DNA from: Taenia hydatigena
Taxonomy: Eukaryota > Platyhelminthes > Cestoda > Cyclophyllidea > Taeniidae
Direction: 5' to 3'
Assembly: GCA_036345935.2 (NCBI GenBank)
Contig: JADWOT020001301.1
Span: 100,001-164,000 of the forward strand
DNA length: 64,000 nt
The notes under the pieces are model-generated. The model was not told the DNA's origin. It saw nothing but the letters and a program-made list of their open reading frames with translations, and searched no databases. Made by a program: the position numbers and the translations under genes. Position 1 is the first letter of the stretch; the number at the start of each line of letters is the position of its first letter. Shown here piece by piece: positions 45,716-59,190 of the stretch.

Positions 45716-47087
45716 CTGCAAAGAAAGTCAAACTCCTATCAAACTAATAAGTCTCAGTTACACACTTCTTTCTGACCAGACAAGTTAGCACCAAAAGCAG
45801 CCAGCAGTGGTAATTGTTGGTATTTGTAATCAATGAAAGTTTACAACTACTACTATTATTACTACCACAGCCCTCCAGGCAGACACTTCTGCGTCGCCGA
45901 GATGCCGCCCCACTTTTCTGAGTAAGACAAACAAATAAACAAGTAAACAACCAAACATAAACTCATGTCGAAGCTGAACCCGCGTTCAGGAGATCAGTGA
46001 GGTCGGACCTCCTACACTACATCATCGAGAACTGGAATTTTAGCTAACACGGTGGAAACTAATCCATGCTCATTCGAAGAACGACCGGAAAAATCGTAAT
46101 CAACAGATCAAAGTACTCTATAGCAGCATAGAAGTGCGTAGGAAGGGAACTGATAAGCAGATACCAATAAATAAATGGGTATCTATCAGTGAGAAAATAA
46201 TGAATGAGTAGAAAGGTCTTAACAAAGTTAAAGGTCTATTCATCAAATAAGGCCTCATTACCCAAAACTCATACCTATTAAAGTAGCGAACCATTCAGAA
46301 ACAACCAAAACAATCTCGATTATTCGCTAGAAATATTGCGCAGTCAAAACACCAACTCGAGCAGGTAGTACAAATGGAAAACAACGAGTCTTGACAGCAA
46401 CTGCAGCTACTTCTTTAACGCTTTTTATAGTTAAGCAGTTAAAGGAGGCAGATAAACATGTGTATATATCTATGCACACAATAGGTTCTTAATCGCAAGA
46501 AAATCTTGAATAAGAGTCAAGCAGCTGGGTTGGTTATAACTCTCCTTAACTAAGTTACGCATCATTATTAGAAGTCAACCTTCAGTAAAGGAGCTAACCA
46601 CTTCTATAATTATCAAAACAATCATAAGTTATTGCCTGAAGTATTGTAGAGTGCAAAAATGCGGTTGTAGTTGGAAAACGAAACGCTCTAATGGTAACAT
46701 TATGAAGCTTTTGCGTTTACCCTAGCAATTAAAAGTGAAAAGGAAGCAAATCGGTATTAAAATGACCTAAAACCACAAATACTAAGCTCGTGACTAGCAA
46801 AGGACGTTGAATACCCACCCGACTGATGGGAAACAAGGACCCCTAAAATGCACACCACTTACGCGCTCAATATACAAAACTAACCAATCACCTCAGTGTT
46901 TGCTTGATAAAACAAACAACCTTTTAATTTTTGTGTTTTATCCTTAGGTTTAAGGCTGCTGCTGGTGCTAAGATTTGTCTTCGGTGTTATATTTGAAGAG
47001 CAAACATATAAACAAAACAAATTACAAAGCATGCAGCGATGAGAAACTCAGCAGCGAATCGCAAGGATATTAAAACAAATGAAACTA
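45353..47087 (-). repeat. Long duplicated segment, copy C2
   Basis: Reverse complement of 1-1750, about 90% identical. It covers the T-rich upstream part, the TTTGCAG-ATG junction and the exon-like block, and similarity ends at 45353 next to a GT. Confidence 0.85.
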
Positions 47088-47529
47088 TTTATAAATAATG
47101 AAAAGACAAAATCACGTTTTTTTTCACAAAGGCAAAAGTTTTCTTGCTATTTGTTTTCAGGTTTTAAGTTATATGGAGCGTGCTTTGTAGGTCAGGACAG
47201 GACGATAATTTGAACCTGGATGCGGAGCAGCGTGTTGGCTCCTAAGGGCGCGATTTATCCCTGTTTTGAACTCGCCTGCAAGATCTTCCCGTACTTTCTC
47301 TCTTTTTTATTATAAAGATGTCAAAGCGTGTTTAGACGTTTTAATAGCATGGGCGGTAAGAGAGAAGAGGAGGAACGCTCTAGATCCGTTGCATAACATG
47401 ACTGACGTTTAAACTTATAAAAGTCCATTTCTCGTTTCGATTCGCTGTAAATTTTTAACATTTAGCTTTTAATTATGACTTTTCTAAACTTTATATTTCG
47501 ATTAACTACAACACAAAGGACGGTTAAAG
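47088..47529. other. No recognised gene
   Basis: AT-rich sequence between repeats C2 and K4; nothing recognised. Confidence 0.4.
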
Positions 47530-47882
47530 TTACGAACGAATAACCGGCTTGTGTGTTTTGTTCCACGTTTGCTTTTGCGTTTCTTCTAATAGGAGCTTGC
47601 CGATTTCTCAAAGCTTCTTATCGCTCCACTATTTCTTCCCTCACTTTCTGCTCTTTCTATCTTCCATTTATTCATTTATTCACTGCAAACATCTATCCTT
47701 TTCCTCTTTTACCGCTCCTAAGCCCTCCTTCTTTACTTTCACACACACGCACACCAGCTAGCAGCAAAATAAAGTTCCTTTATTCATGACAGAAAAGCAA
47801 ACAGGAATCTCTGTTACTATCAAGCACCCCAAGATTTGATACATAAACCATCTCTCTTAAGACGTGTCTCCGTACTTGGGAA

Positions 47883-47961
47883 CGCCATGCATGAGGACCC
47901 CATAGGACCAGACATCAGCTTTGGCATTTGGCTGGTAGCTGCTCATTATTACCTCTGGTGA
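47883..47961 (-). pseudogene. Kinase APE/subdomain IX exon (best-preserved, K4)
   Basis: 79 nt, the same length as in K2. It reads SPEVIMSSYQPNAKADVWS, then YGVLMHG. This matches the kinase activation-segment end (APE, here SPE) and helix F (DVWSxGV), both at canonical spacing. The acceptor is damaged: the AG beside the exon in K2 is changed here, which also turns the Ala codon into Ser. The donor G is also lost. An upstream CCTCCAG could act as acceptor. Confidence 0.65.
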
Positions 47962-48109
47962 CAACCAACAAAAAAGGGAAGCACCTGGAGGGCGATGAAG
48001 GAAAGAGAAAGAAAGCAAATCATCAATCAACGCTTTAAATCGATAGAGGAGGCGTTTATCTAATGGGCACATAAAGACCGAATGAACTAAACTTTGGTAA
48101 AGCCTCAAC

Positions 48110-48290
48110 TAAAGCCAAGGATTTTCCACTCGAAGCTAGTAAGCGTCATGGGGCCACTCTCGTCTTTATCACGTTCGACACTCGTAAATCGCCCTCCATC
48201 ACTTGCCTTATCTTTAGATACCTCTCATCCATTACAGCCATCCAACCAAACAAAATACGTGCAATCCTATTATTGTTGACTGACTAATCT
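48110..48290 (-). pseudogene. Decayed kinase catalytic-loop exon (K4)
   Basis: Around 48194-48171 the frame reads GDLRVSNVI, keeping the Asn that K1 and K2 lost. The ADF region is frameshifted, and a short deletion removes part of the DFG area. Confidence 0.5.
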
Positions 48291-48319
48291 ATCTATTATT
48301 GTAAAAATGCCTTCTCGGG

Positions 48320-48610
48320 GGTAAGTTACACGTAACTTCGGTGGATTAAGGCAGAGGCCGAAGAACGTGCAATATGCGTTGATGCAAAGGTCTTTGCATA
48401 ATCTTTTTCTCCTCAAGAAAGGCTTCAACGTTTAAGCCATTAAAACTCTACAACACTGCTACCCTCAACTAGTGTGTGAGACCCGGATAGAATGTAATGA
48501 AGTTGCCCCTTCCCACTTCCCCCTCCGGTTTCAAGTCCTCTCAATGGGTTGCAGGAGCCGTTGCACATAGACGTGCCCTAATCAGACCCACCAGAAAGGT
48601 GAGAGGTCAT
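48320..48610 (-). pseudogene. Decayed kinase N-lobe exon (K4)
   Basis: It has a CTTTCTCAG acceptor. It keeps LRVAV (the Lys is replaced) and, after a stop, NGLNVEAFLEEKKIMQRP followed by LHQR. This confirms strand 3 and helix C seen in K3. Confidence 0.55.
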
Positions 48611-49420
48611 GCTGAGAAAGAGAAAGGGAATCGAAAAAAAGAACAAAAAGAATGCAGGAATGACTGATATGATCTGCTGTCAATATGAGGTGGAATTCAG
48701 GATACTGAGTGTTACTAATATGAAGTTGTCGCTGCAAGATGTAACGCTCATGCCAAGCTTTAGCATCTTAGCTACAAACTGTTTCAGGGATCTTTTTGGG
48801 ATTATGACAGTAACGAACTATGGTATTCGTTTTATTTGCCATCACCAGGTCAACCGGTTCCTCTTTTTTACTTAGGCTAGAGGAATGGTGCCACTGGCAT
48901 GATCTTGAGTAAAAGCACAATCTGACAAAATATAGCAATCTGTTGTAAAAATGCTGTAAGGATCATTTCACGTGCTCAACCCAAACGCATTTAGAGTTGA
49001 ATGCGGTGACTGCCGGCGCATGCAGTCCACGTGGCTGGCCATGTTTAGGCAACAGAGAAGCGCTTCGTCTGACATTTCTTTAGCTCTTGAGTGTCTCCAC
49101 CCGATTTGGGTGTTACAAAGGCGCCTCTGAAGAATGCTCTCAAAAACCACAAGCCACCCAGTCACGATTTCTTTGATGTCTGCGTCCGCTTAGCCATGAC
49201 GATTGTGATTGGGCTGTGAGCTGTGCCAATCACGTGACGCGTGCTTATCGGAAGGCACTCATTCGTTGGCTACCCCACACTCGAGGAAATGACGCACAGC
49301 ACACGCTCTGGTGTGGACAAGTTTGTATGTGAGCAGTGGCGTGAACAGTGGTGACAGCTCCATAGTGATGTGTGGACAGCACAAATGCAGTGCCGTAGAA
49401 GCGCCAATGCATCGACTCCT

Positions 49421-50186
49421 AACTGACAGCATATTGACGCACGTAAGACCTAATCGACAAGTTAGAAACGTTCTCTTCAGTACCTATTGTCCTTCTCATC
49501 GCCCTTACCATCAGGAAAATAGTTTTGTAAAATTACACAAGACCCCGCAAGTGTTCCCAATCGACACAAATTAGTGATTTCCATATCAGTGGGGTAATGC
49601 CTAAGAGAATTAGTGCTTTGTAGCTGAGACAACAACGCCAATCAATGTGTCACCTATGGCGGCACAATGAGGTGGCAGTCCTCTCTCCGACTTCTTCAAT
49701 CATAGCTGATATGACGTCAAATGCGAATGCCACTAACTTGAAATTGCAGATCGACGAGTGGTCCACATTTTTTGTGAGGAGGATTCTGCTTTTCCTCTGC
49801 TTCTAAACCTGCAATGTTTTCCTACAGTTGGGATTTGGTATTAAGTGGAGCGCGCCCTTCAGTCCCTTCTCTTTGTATCCAAAATGTCCTTCGCTGTGCC
49901 AATCTTCAACTAATCCTGTGTAAAGTTGACAGGCAAGTAAATAGGTGGTTGGACGCAAAACAAGTTAGCTTCAAGTGGCCATCAACACGCAAAGTAAATC
50001 CAAATTTGGATGAAACATGCACCACCATACACTGACGTGTTATTAACCTCACTGAGATCGGTTGTGCAAACCCTCGCACAGGAGCCCACTCAGTAAAATT
50101 GGGACTGATCGGGGTTAAAATAGACCCAAAGAGGCAAAGCCTGGGTCTCAAGAATCTTCCAAAAAAAACTCGATTGAATGGACATG
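49421..50186. other. No recognised gene
   Basis: Short overlapping frames lie on both strands at 49814-50151. Nothing recognised. Confidence 0.4.
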
Positions 50187-53100
50187 AGTTATTGACTACG
50201 CACTAATGATTGCTTGCCCTCATGACTGAAATCAAAAGCTCCGCCTCGACCTTCGGGGGGAGGCTTCAGTAGATTCGATCGCTCACAGTTATGGTAAAAT
50301 TCTGTCATCTATCTTCAATAGGCTGACACCAAAACTATTTAATCACGCTATCTTTAACAAACTACACACTGTAGGTAAAGTTACTCGGGCTCTACTTATT
50401 CCCTCATAAGTAGACTGACGAAAACGGGTACAAGTCAAATTACCAGTCATTCTGCAGTTTTACCTTTGATCGTACAATCATGGGATTGCACCACCCACTA
50501 ATTTATTGCTATTTGCTCGTAAGACAATACGTTAAAAGTGACAGCTAATTTGATGCGAAGAAGATATTTGAATTCGTGCTTAAAGTACTTAATTGAAGTT
50601 AGATGAACAAATATGATTTCATGGTGTAAATGTGAATGTCTTACAGGATACTCTTCTGCATTTCATGCTTTAAAAGGCGAAGCGAAAATATAACAGAATT
50701 TCCAAGTGGCTGGTTAACTGTCGAGAACAGAATGTCTGCAAGTGGTAGTAACTTGGCGACTGGAGTGGATTAGAGGATTAAACGCAAATTTGGATATGAT
50801 TCTGGAGTTTTCGGTTAAGTTGCATGTCCACATGATTTGTCCAGGTAAAATTGAATATTTTGAATTTAAAGACCATTAATAAATGCGATCGGCTCAGCTG
50901 GAATTTCTCAACATGCTAAAGTGGCAAGAAGCGAAGGCAATGAAAGCGCAACTGGGAATACCGTGGTGGCATTAACACGCATATAAGCAATTGTGCATAC
51001 GTGCGTGACCTGTTTCGAGTACTAAAGCCCTACGCACGTGTCGCAAGTCAGTCTATTCCGGATCCTTAGATTTACGGGTTGTCCTCTTGCATCACGTGGC
51101 TACATTGTGACTCGCCTCATTCTTGCCAGTGTGTGTGGGTTTGTGCTTCCCAATCAATCAACTGTATAATCCGCACTTTCTATCTTGTTCATTGCTTCCC
51201 AATTTATATCTCACCATAGTGTAGCTGTCAGAAATCTTCATAGTCTTCGAGTCAGTCTACACTGTGACGTCTAGCAAAGGTAAACCCATCCAGAAGACGT
51301 CAATTTGGAAACAAGGCAAAGGGCACGATGCATTTTATCTAATGAATTTTGGTGTGCACATCCACCGAAGTGGCTAGAGCAGACCGTGGTGCGATCAGAT
51401 TACTCAGCCCTCTGGGAGAGCTCTCTCCTTGGCCTACATCCTCTCCGCATCTCCTCTATCCAATCAGCTGTTTTGCTTTTGACTTTGGAGGCAAATGAGC
51501 ATCAAGTTCGAACAGTCGGACATTCTCGAACAGTTAGATTATTTATCAAATCTGAGTCTTACAAGGTCCATGAAAATCAAATGTGCAAAATCGGGATGCC
51601 GAATGTCCCGTTTAAGTTATGAATACCCTACTTATTATTCAAGGAATTCAGAGCGTCAAGCGACTGCGGCTTATCACTAGCACACTCACTCTATTTCTTT
51701 AAAAGTTAAAAGCCAGAGTAAAGTGTAACTAACATGTTAATAGACAGTCTAATTGCTTAGTTTGGGATTCAAATGCCAAAGATTCGTCAGATTAATGGCA
51801 ATTTTCAATTGATGTCGTGCGACAGAAATGCGATAATTGCTGCGATTTCTGGAACTTCGCTTTAAATTCTGGATTTGACTGCATTAAAGCAGGAAATGTC
51901 AGGGAAAGAGGATCAAAAGGCTCCAAGTGGACTTGGTTTTGGCGCCCTCGTAGTGTTATCTTTGATTAGAACCTCTAAGGGACAGTAAGCAGACCCTGTG
52001 CTTTAACCTGAAATTGTTGGAAAAGTTAAGGTGAAATCTATACACAAACAAAGTTTCCAATCTGTTGACTGCAAATATGTTTCCTTATAGTCAGGTGGAG
52101 AGAACCAGCTCAGATGTCGGTTGAGGATGCTTGGTCGTTCCATTCAGCGAGGCAGTATATATGACGCTGACTGATGGCCATCACTGTAATACTTTGATTA
52201 TGCGTTTAGCACTTTGATGTGGATTTATGGTTACTGAAGCCTCCGTCTCTACTTTGGCTATTGGCATGGCAAACGAAACATACTAGCAACGTTCCTAAGT
52301 ATCTCACACTTAAGAGTAAACATTAGTGCTATTTGCACGCCTCTTTAGAGCCATGAAGGCAAGACAAACAGTCCCCAATGGAAATTTGAATCACCAAATA
52401 GCGTTTATAGAATAAAAATTCAGCAAACATTATGAGCGAGGTATTTCGAATTGACTACAGTGAGTTAAAAATTCCGTTCTATCTGGTTAAATTGGACTAA
52501 GAAGAGGGCATTACTATGCCATTCATCTACATTCATTGAACAATGCAGACAGCAAATTGTTTTTACTATTAAATATTAGAGTAGAACGAAATCTGTGTGC
52601 ATTTCATTGTTCGAAAGTCAGCGTTTGTGCCAGTATCAATTAAAAATAAAGGCATCGACTATGGTACATAAGTATGTATCGGAAAGGCGAAGGCACTCTT
52701 CAAATGATAATTGCTGAACATTGCGCTAAAGCTGTCCTGCTTAGCATTCCCAAGTATTGGTTCGATACTTGACTTGTGTGCGCTTAATTGGGGCCTCTCG
52801 GGTAGACTTGACCTAAAATGCATTTTGCTTTCACAGATGCTCTTCTTTTTCTACCAACCTACCAACCAATCAGTCAACAGCTGAATGGTTAAAGGAAGAG
52901 TTGCAGCTTTGCTTTCCAGGGTTGGTAGGTGCGGCGTCGTCTGGGACGCTAATCGCTAGCCCAAATCTAAATGGCCTGTTTTGAAGGACGATTCAGCGAT
53001 ATTATACCTACGTCTTCATAAAATTCGCTCTACGGCCTCGCATTTGGATAACAACTGTGACTGATACTGCAGCTGCTTCCGAGGATTTTGAAATCATTCA

Positions 53101-53561
53101 CCACCGTTTGCACATGAAGGCTATGAATTTCAGTGAACATTTGATTCATCCTCTCAGCACACAACTATGCGGCCGCAAGGACTATTCACCCTTGAACATT
53201 GTCAAATGATTCATCGTTGGTACCACAAAAGCTAATTTAAGCACCCATCGCCTCTTCACTCCAGGTGCGATCTTCACAGGGCATAGTCATTGTTTAATGA
53301 TTTACTTATTCTGGCGTGTTTTTTGCCAAAGACGTAAGATTTGAGGCAAAGAATTCCAGCTACGACAATTAATTGTCCTAAATAAAGCCAACAACAAGCC
53401 GTTCATACCGTATAATGTTTAAGATGATACGACAACACAGAAGAGGAACTAAACTTCTTCTCCCGAAAGTTTACTGGAATGTAGGACATGGACTGCTTCA
53501 AGGCCCTACTGATGTCACATTGACTAAGTTAGCGCAATAATGTCAAGCGCATTTGAGGCAC
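50187..53561 (+). repeat. Inverted repeat, left arm (3375 bp)
   Basis: Comparing every line with the reverse complement of 58707-62081, I find four mismatches (50996, 51016, 52184, 52422) and no indel, about 99.9% identity. Positions pair so that their sum is 112268. The left edge falls between 50186 and 50187. The inner 480 bp (53080-53561) is a family A fragment on the minus strand. The rest shows no known gene. A 105-codon frame (51305-51622) and an overlapping 61-codon frame (51495-51680) occur identically in both arms; I recognise neither. Confidence 0.97.
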
Positions 53562-53599
53562 CGAGATACATTTTTCCTGCCTCAACCCTTATTGCTAGC

Positions 53600-55140
53600 C
53601 TCTCAACGTCGAAAATGAATTGTTAACTCACCGCTTTATATTGGTCGGCATGCACGTTGAAATTACATCGAAGGCTGAGATCGTAGATTCTAAAATTAGA
53701 GAACGCTGATTTTGCACTCCGGTGACTAACTTTACGCTCCCTAAATGTTGTTCAAATGAGAGATCGGCGAGTGTTACGAGTTATGATCTGCAATCGCAAT
53801 CATAATCCGATTTTAAATCGGGTCCAAAGCTAACCTCAAATCGTGTGTCAGTAAGATGCAAGAAGTGGAGCATAGCTTACTGAACCTTTGATATTATTAC
53901 CCTTACTTTTGCACGATTCTGGCTACGCTGTGTCGAACATCGACTGATTAACAAAATATGGCCAAATCGTGCTAGCCACTTGTACTTTGCACTTTCCTAT
54001 GCAATCACTGCTAAAGGGAATAGCGCGCACTTAGCAGAAACCTGACAAGCCTGTGAAAGTGGGTTCGCAAGTTTCTTTTGCTTGAGGCGTCCAATATTTT
54101 GCATACACGTGGCTTAACTGCCCATGCGAGTGTTGTATGTTCTATCTAATATTAATTTTTGAGTCCGTACACCATCTTGCCACCATGGTACCGCATCATC
54201 AAGGGAGCGTGCGCATTAATGGTTTAAGTGAGAGTAGGGCGTGCGATTGTCGACCACTTCAGGGCGCTTTCATATCCGCATGTATAATTATTAGTAAGAT
54301 GCGACTCATTTTAGCAGTACCTAATTCATCCGCAGTCACTGTCAAATTTGATGGCCAGCTAGACAGGTTTTGATGAGTCGTCGGCCGAACTGTTAAGTGA
54401 CTGACCAGTTGAACCATCCACCTGAACAGCTAACCTCCCAACTGATTAGCAACTCTCACAGATTTATTCATCGGCATAGTAAGATATCAGAGGCCCCTCA
54501 AGCAGTGCCAGTACACGTTCGTTTTGCATAAAAACAACGAGTTGCAACGCTGAGTGTTATTGATTTTGGGCGCTTTTTGGTGGAGTGGCTCAAACCCTTC
54601 AAAAGTGACATATCGGTGAACACAGAATTATCCAGATAACAGGGGATATCTTGCAAGTGAGTGACTTGTCTTGTGTATCGTAAAGTGAGTGAACCTACCA
54701 ATCGATTGTGGCCAACAACGGCGTAAGAATAAAATGAACACGATGAAGCCTACGTGGGTTAGTATCGTTGCACGTCACTACTGCGTGACACAATATAGTT
54801 TTGTAATACACGCGAACATTCGAAACTGGTTGAGGTCAGAATAGTAGAGTCAGAACCCGTGCAGTTAAGCAGGGTAGCTAGACCTAAACTCACATGTTCC
54901 ACTTTTTGGCTAGAGAATTTGCTGGTGACCACGCAAACAATCGCAAGCGCGGGATCAGACCCGGCCTCTCACTGACGTTAGTAGAGGCTCTTTCTTTCCT
55001 CCATCTTTTCATTGTTCCTTCTTTCCTGCCTCTATTCATCATGCCACCTTCTTTTATCTTAATTCATCTCTTCCTTTCCATAACTTCAACTGCTTATCGA
55101 TGATCTCGCAAAGCCTAAATATAAGTAGGTAGCTTACTTT
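53600..55140 (-). repeat. Family K 3' part, copy K5
   Basis: Reverse complement of 28770-30420 over its full length with many substitutions and small indels. No kinase exon is present upstream, so only the 3' part was copied or survives. Confidence 0.75.
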
Positions 55141-58100
55141 TTATATTTCACTGCTTATAATTTTGACTAAGCGAGTTCATTTGTTCTCCATCATGGCTGC
55201 ACAATAGAATGAGCTTGCCGCGAATGCCAAAAGAGTTCGATTGAGTACGTGACTGTCTTATGCGCGGATGTAGACCGACAAAAACTGCTAGACTGAATTA
55301 TGCTTAAGGAACAATATTTGAAGGCATTCGCTTTGCTCCAAAGCCAGCAACCAAGCTCTTCTTAGCCCATGCATCACGCTGGTGTCATTGGACGTTGCGT
55401 GTGCTGCGTAGGTGACGGGCGGTACCTAAACTTTGCGATGCCTTTCAGTTTCCGTGGTTTGATCCGTACTTCCTTAAAAATGCAATGCGTAGTCTCCCCG
55501 CCTGTTTGCAATCAGCTTAGCTTTTGCTTAATAGTTTTTTTGTCTTTTACCAATTTGCCGCTACTTCTGTGGCTGATTTCCTGAGTTTGCACAAGTCAAG
55601 CTTACTAAAGTTAATGTGTTAAAATTATAATTCCTTCATAGTTTAGTGAAGAAAGACCTAATTTCTCTCACACCGGCATTTTGGTTTAAGAATAACGAAA
55701 AATGATAATGACTTTCATTGTCATCAAAGGCTCAGTAAGAGCCTACACTAAATGACGGCAGGTTGGATTGCAACAGGGTTAAATTGGAAGTGACTTGATA
55801 ACTCAATGGTATAGTTTTTGACATTCATGTATAATTGATAGGAGGGGTTGGGAGGGAAGGCGGTTGTGTTGGATGGCAGAGAGGCTGGCAGTAGTCGAGA
55901 GAAGGGACTAGGACCTTCTCACTAGGAACTCGTTAATTCATCGCCAGTATGTGCAGACGCCCCCACACACGCATTTCCACTTGTACTAGTGTGAGCAATG
56001 CAGTGTCGTTGAAGCTAACTGCGCCGTTTGTTTGCGGTGGGTGCGTGTATGAAGGGATTTGACGAACACATGAAACTAATTGAAGTCAACGCAAGGTCAA
56101 AATTTAAGGTTCAATTGCGAACTGCTACCGCACGTTATTGCAGTAGTTGGGTAACGCCGTAGTAACGAATTGGTAGATTTTAGCAACTGCAGGCGTATCT
56201 CCTCTTAGGTTCGGTTTCACTCGTTTGCAGTCAACCCTGCAACACCTCAAAATTGGCTTCTACAACTTCGTTGCATTGCTGAGGCATTGCATTTTCGCTG
56301 TAAATACCACCGATACTACTTTGATACATGGAATGCAAGACATTGTGCTAACACTTGTCTCGTCCAGTTAGACTTACTTATCTGATGTCGATGCACAATT
56401 TTATTATGTTAATAGGGCGACTAATTTGCTAGGAGTATTGGAGAGGAAATATGACGCGGCAGAAGGAGGAAATCACCAGGAGACCAAAGAACCATGCCAC
56501 TGCAGAAGAGAAGGAGTGAGCAATGATGGCCTTCACAGAGGGTTAATAAAATACTAACCATTACTGTCTTGGGTGCTACTAGTAAGCGATTTAAGTAGCA
56601 CAGCTCTGCCTCTCATCCAGTTAGCACCCTAATGCGTCTGACGCCGATTTTCACTGCGGTTATCAATGACTAGCCTCAAAACCGTGTATATCTACGCTTC
56701 AATGATCCCGTGATACTTATGCATAAACTAGTTAAGATACGTTTGTGTAGCAACGTCTACTACTCACGTTCCTTATTCAGTAGCAGCATTGCGCCAGGTT
56801 TCACTGAGCGATGCTCATTTGATGCCGTTATCGAGCAAATAGCAATGCAAACATACTAGATGAGCATCTTAAGAACCAAACTACTGGCCTAGAACTTCAC
56901 CTGGAGTGTCGTACTATGGGTTTTAAGTAAGCACGAAGATGGTGCTTTACCACTACGTTGAGCTATTGGTGGAAAAAGCAAGGTTTCCTCCCTATTTTAG
57001 GGGCCTTAGATCTAGATATTTTGCTGTAATATTTCGATTAATCGGTTAAACTCAATATCCCCCTGAACCGTCATCTATCACAGGATGTGCTCTCTCTCGT
57101 TGACGTGGTGCCGACCCACCCATCCATAATCGTTCTCGTTCTCTATAAGGCAGCTTTTCCCCTACTGATCGGTTTGTTTCCACTTTGCACCAGTGACAAG
57201 ATAACAAGTCTGACTACTTGGCGTAACTACTAGGCCCCAGCATAACACGAGGAGGCTAGCTAAGACGGTGGTGAAACCGGCAAAGATTGTCAGTCAGTTG
57301 AGAAGTGAAAGTGATGTTGGCCTTCAGCCAATCACCTTGCTCCCTTTTACCTGCAATGAAGGCTGCTGGTACTTGCAGCAACGCCTGACTTTAGTAGACT
57401 AGAAGTGGCATAGTGAGGCTCCTAAAACATAAAGCGTCCGACTGGAAAATCATTGTCTGCACGTCGCGAGCGGCTTAATGGGACCCAGAAAAACTGCTTG
57501 GTGGCACTAATGCAAGAGCAGATTAGACGCAAAATGCCCACATCATTCGCTTTTCGACAACTGTTTCTGTGATTATTGACTGGCTTAGGAACCTGGTGAA
57601 ATCAGTGTCATCTTAAACTAGAGTTTACATACCGTCATTGGCAATGTAGAGCCTGCCGAGTCGAAGTAACGACTTGGCAGTCGCCTACAGAATGGTGGTA
57701 GGAACAGCCGGTGCAACTGCGAATCGATCACGGACCACGTACATTCCTGCTCCAAAAAGTGCATAAAGTATCAACAAAATAAATCTGGCCTAGGAGTAGC
57801 ATCCTAATGCCTAATGGAAGGAGTACATGAAGCATGCTGGAAGCCAATGCCTGACAGAATCACTTAGTTGGTGTGGTAAGCTGAAGACAACCATCCAATC
57901 CCATGGGCAGCATGCGGCAGGGTCAAGTGTGGCGCTGAATGGGCCACCTTACGAAGGCAACTGAGGAGGGCAAATTGCCTGCCAACACAGAACTTGCAGT
58001 GATACCTAGAGGGTTCTTACAGTTGAAGTTAACAGTTGTTTGCCAACGGCCCCATTCCCTTTGTTTTTTTAAATATATAAGCTGTCCTACTGGAACGCCC

Positions 58101-58369
58101 TCTTTTGCCTTCAGAGAAGTCTCGGACTGATGCAGCGCACCCCGTCCATTGCTTACCACCACTTCACCGGGCTTATAATTCGCTGCGTTGCAGCGAGTGA
58201 GGCACATCATTTGAGGAGTTTTTAACGCTCTCTCCTTCCTTAAACACGCCTCTCTTTGTGAGGCATTCTTCAGAGTTGGTGCGATCTCCTGCTTAATTTT
58301 CTTTTCTATTTGCCAATTTGTACCCTTTTGGAGTTTATTGGCTTTGCCTTAGCGTATTGTTTGTCAAAA
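55141..58369. other. 3.2 kb without a supported gene
   Basis: A minus frame at 57923-58210 (95 codons) has protein-like composition (KPGEVVVSNGRGALHQSE) but no splice context or recognisable family. A purine-rich patch lies at 55840-55900. Confidence 0.35.
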
Positions 58370-59190
58370 AACAAAATCGCATCTTCTTTACTCCATCACC
58401 AACAGAATTGCAGCTTACATGTTAATTATTACAAATGAGATTCGTGATCAAGGCCAGAATTAATTGCTATAACTTTTATATCGTTTTATCAAGTTATAAC
58501 TTATGCGATCAACTAACAAAATTAGAGCTCCTCGAGACCTAATACATGAGTGGAAACAGAACAGAATGGGAATCGGGAGTGTTGGCATGGCCTAGGGGCC
58601 AGTTTGCCCGAAGGTGGCAAAACGACCAACCAAGTGTCCTCAACAGAAGCCGGAATTCAGGCAAACGGCATTGTGTTGCAAAATGATTTATTCGAATAAA
58701 TGTCAAGTGCCTCAAATGCGCTTGACATTATTGCGCTAACTTAGTCAATGTGACATCAGTAGGGCCTTGAAGCAGTCCATGTCCTACATTCCAGTAAACT
58801 TTCGGGAGAAGAAGTTTAGTTCCTCTTCTGTGTTGTCGTATCATCTTAAACATTATACGGTATGAACGGCTTGTTGTTGGCTTTATTTAGGACAATTAAT
58901 TGTCGTAGCTGGAATTCTTTGCCTCAAATCTTACGTCTTTGGCAAAAAACACGCCAGAATAAGTAAATCATTAAACAATGACTATGCCCTGTGAAGATCG
59001 CACCTGGAGTGAAGAGGCGATGGGTGCTTAAATTAGCTTTTGTGGTACCAACGATGAATCATTTGACAATGTTCAAGGGTGAATAGTCCTTGCGGCCGCA
59101 TAGTTGTGTGCTGAGAGGATGAATCAAATGTTCACTGAAATTCATAGCCTTCATGTGCAAACGGTGGTGAATGATTTCAAAATCCTCGGA
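58370..59190 (+). repeat. Family A fragment, copy A4, spanning the right-arm inner boundary
   Basis: 58370-58620 matches A1 (6945-7200): ACCAACAGAATTGC, ACTTTTATATCG, GGCATGGCCTAG. 58620-59190 matches A3 (40260-40860). Similarity to family A runs uninterrupted through 58707, the arm boundary. Confidence 0.8.

Larger units (their letters stand above)
47530..49420 (-). repeat. Kinase-fragment repeat family K, copy K4
   Basis: Read on the minus strand it contains the 5' block (49420-48950, as 13780-14290), the N-lobe block (48720-48300), the catalytic-loop block (48290-48110), the APE exon, and a purine-rich tail with TTTTGCTGCTAGCTGGTGTG (near 47760), as in K2. It is the only copy with all parts in order. 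Confidence 0.75.
53562..58706. other. Spacer of the inverted repeat (5145 bp)
   Basis: It contains K5 (53600-55140, minus), about 3.2 kb without recognised features, and the left part of A4 (58370-58706). Confidence 0.9.
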
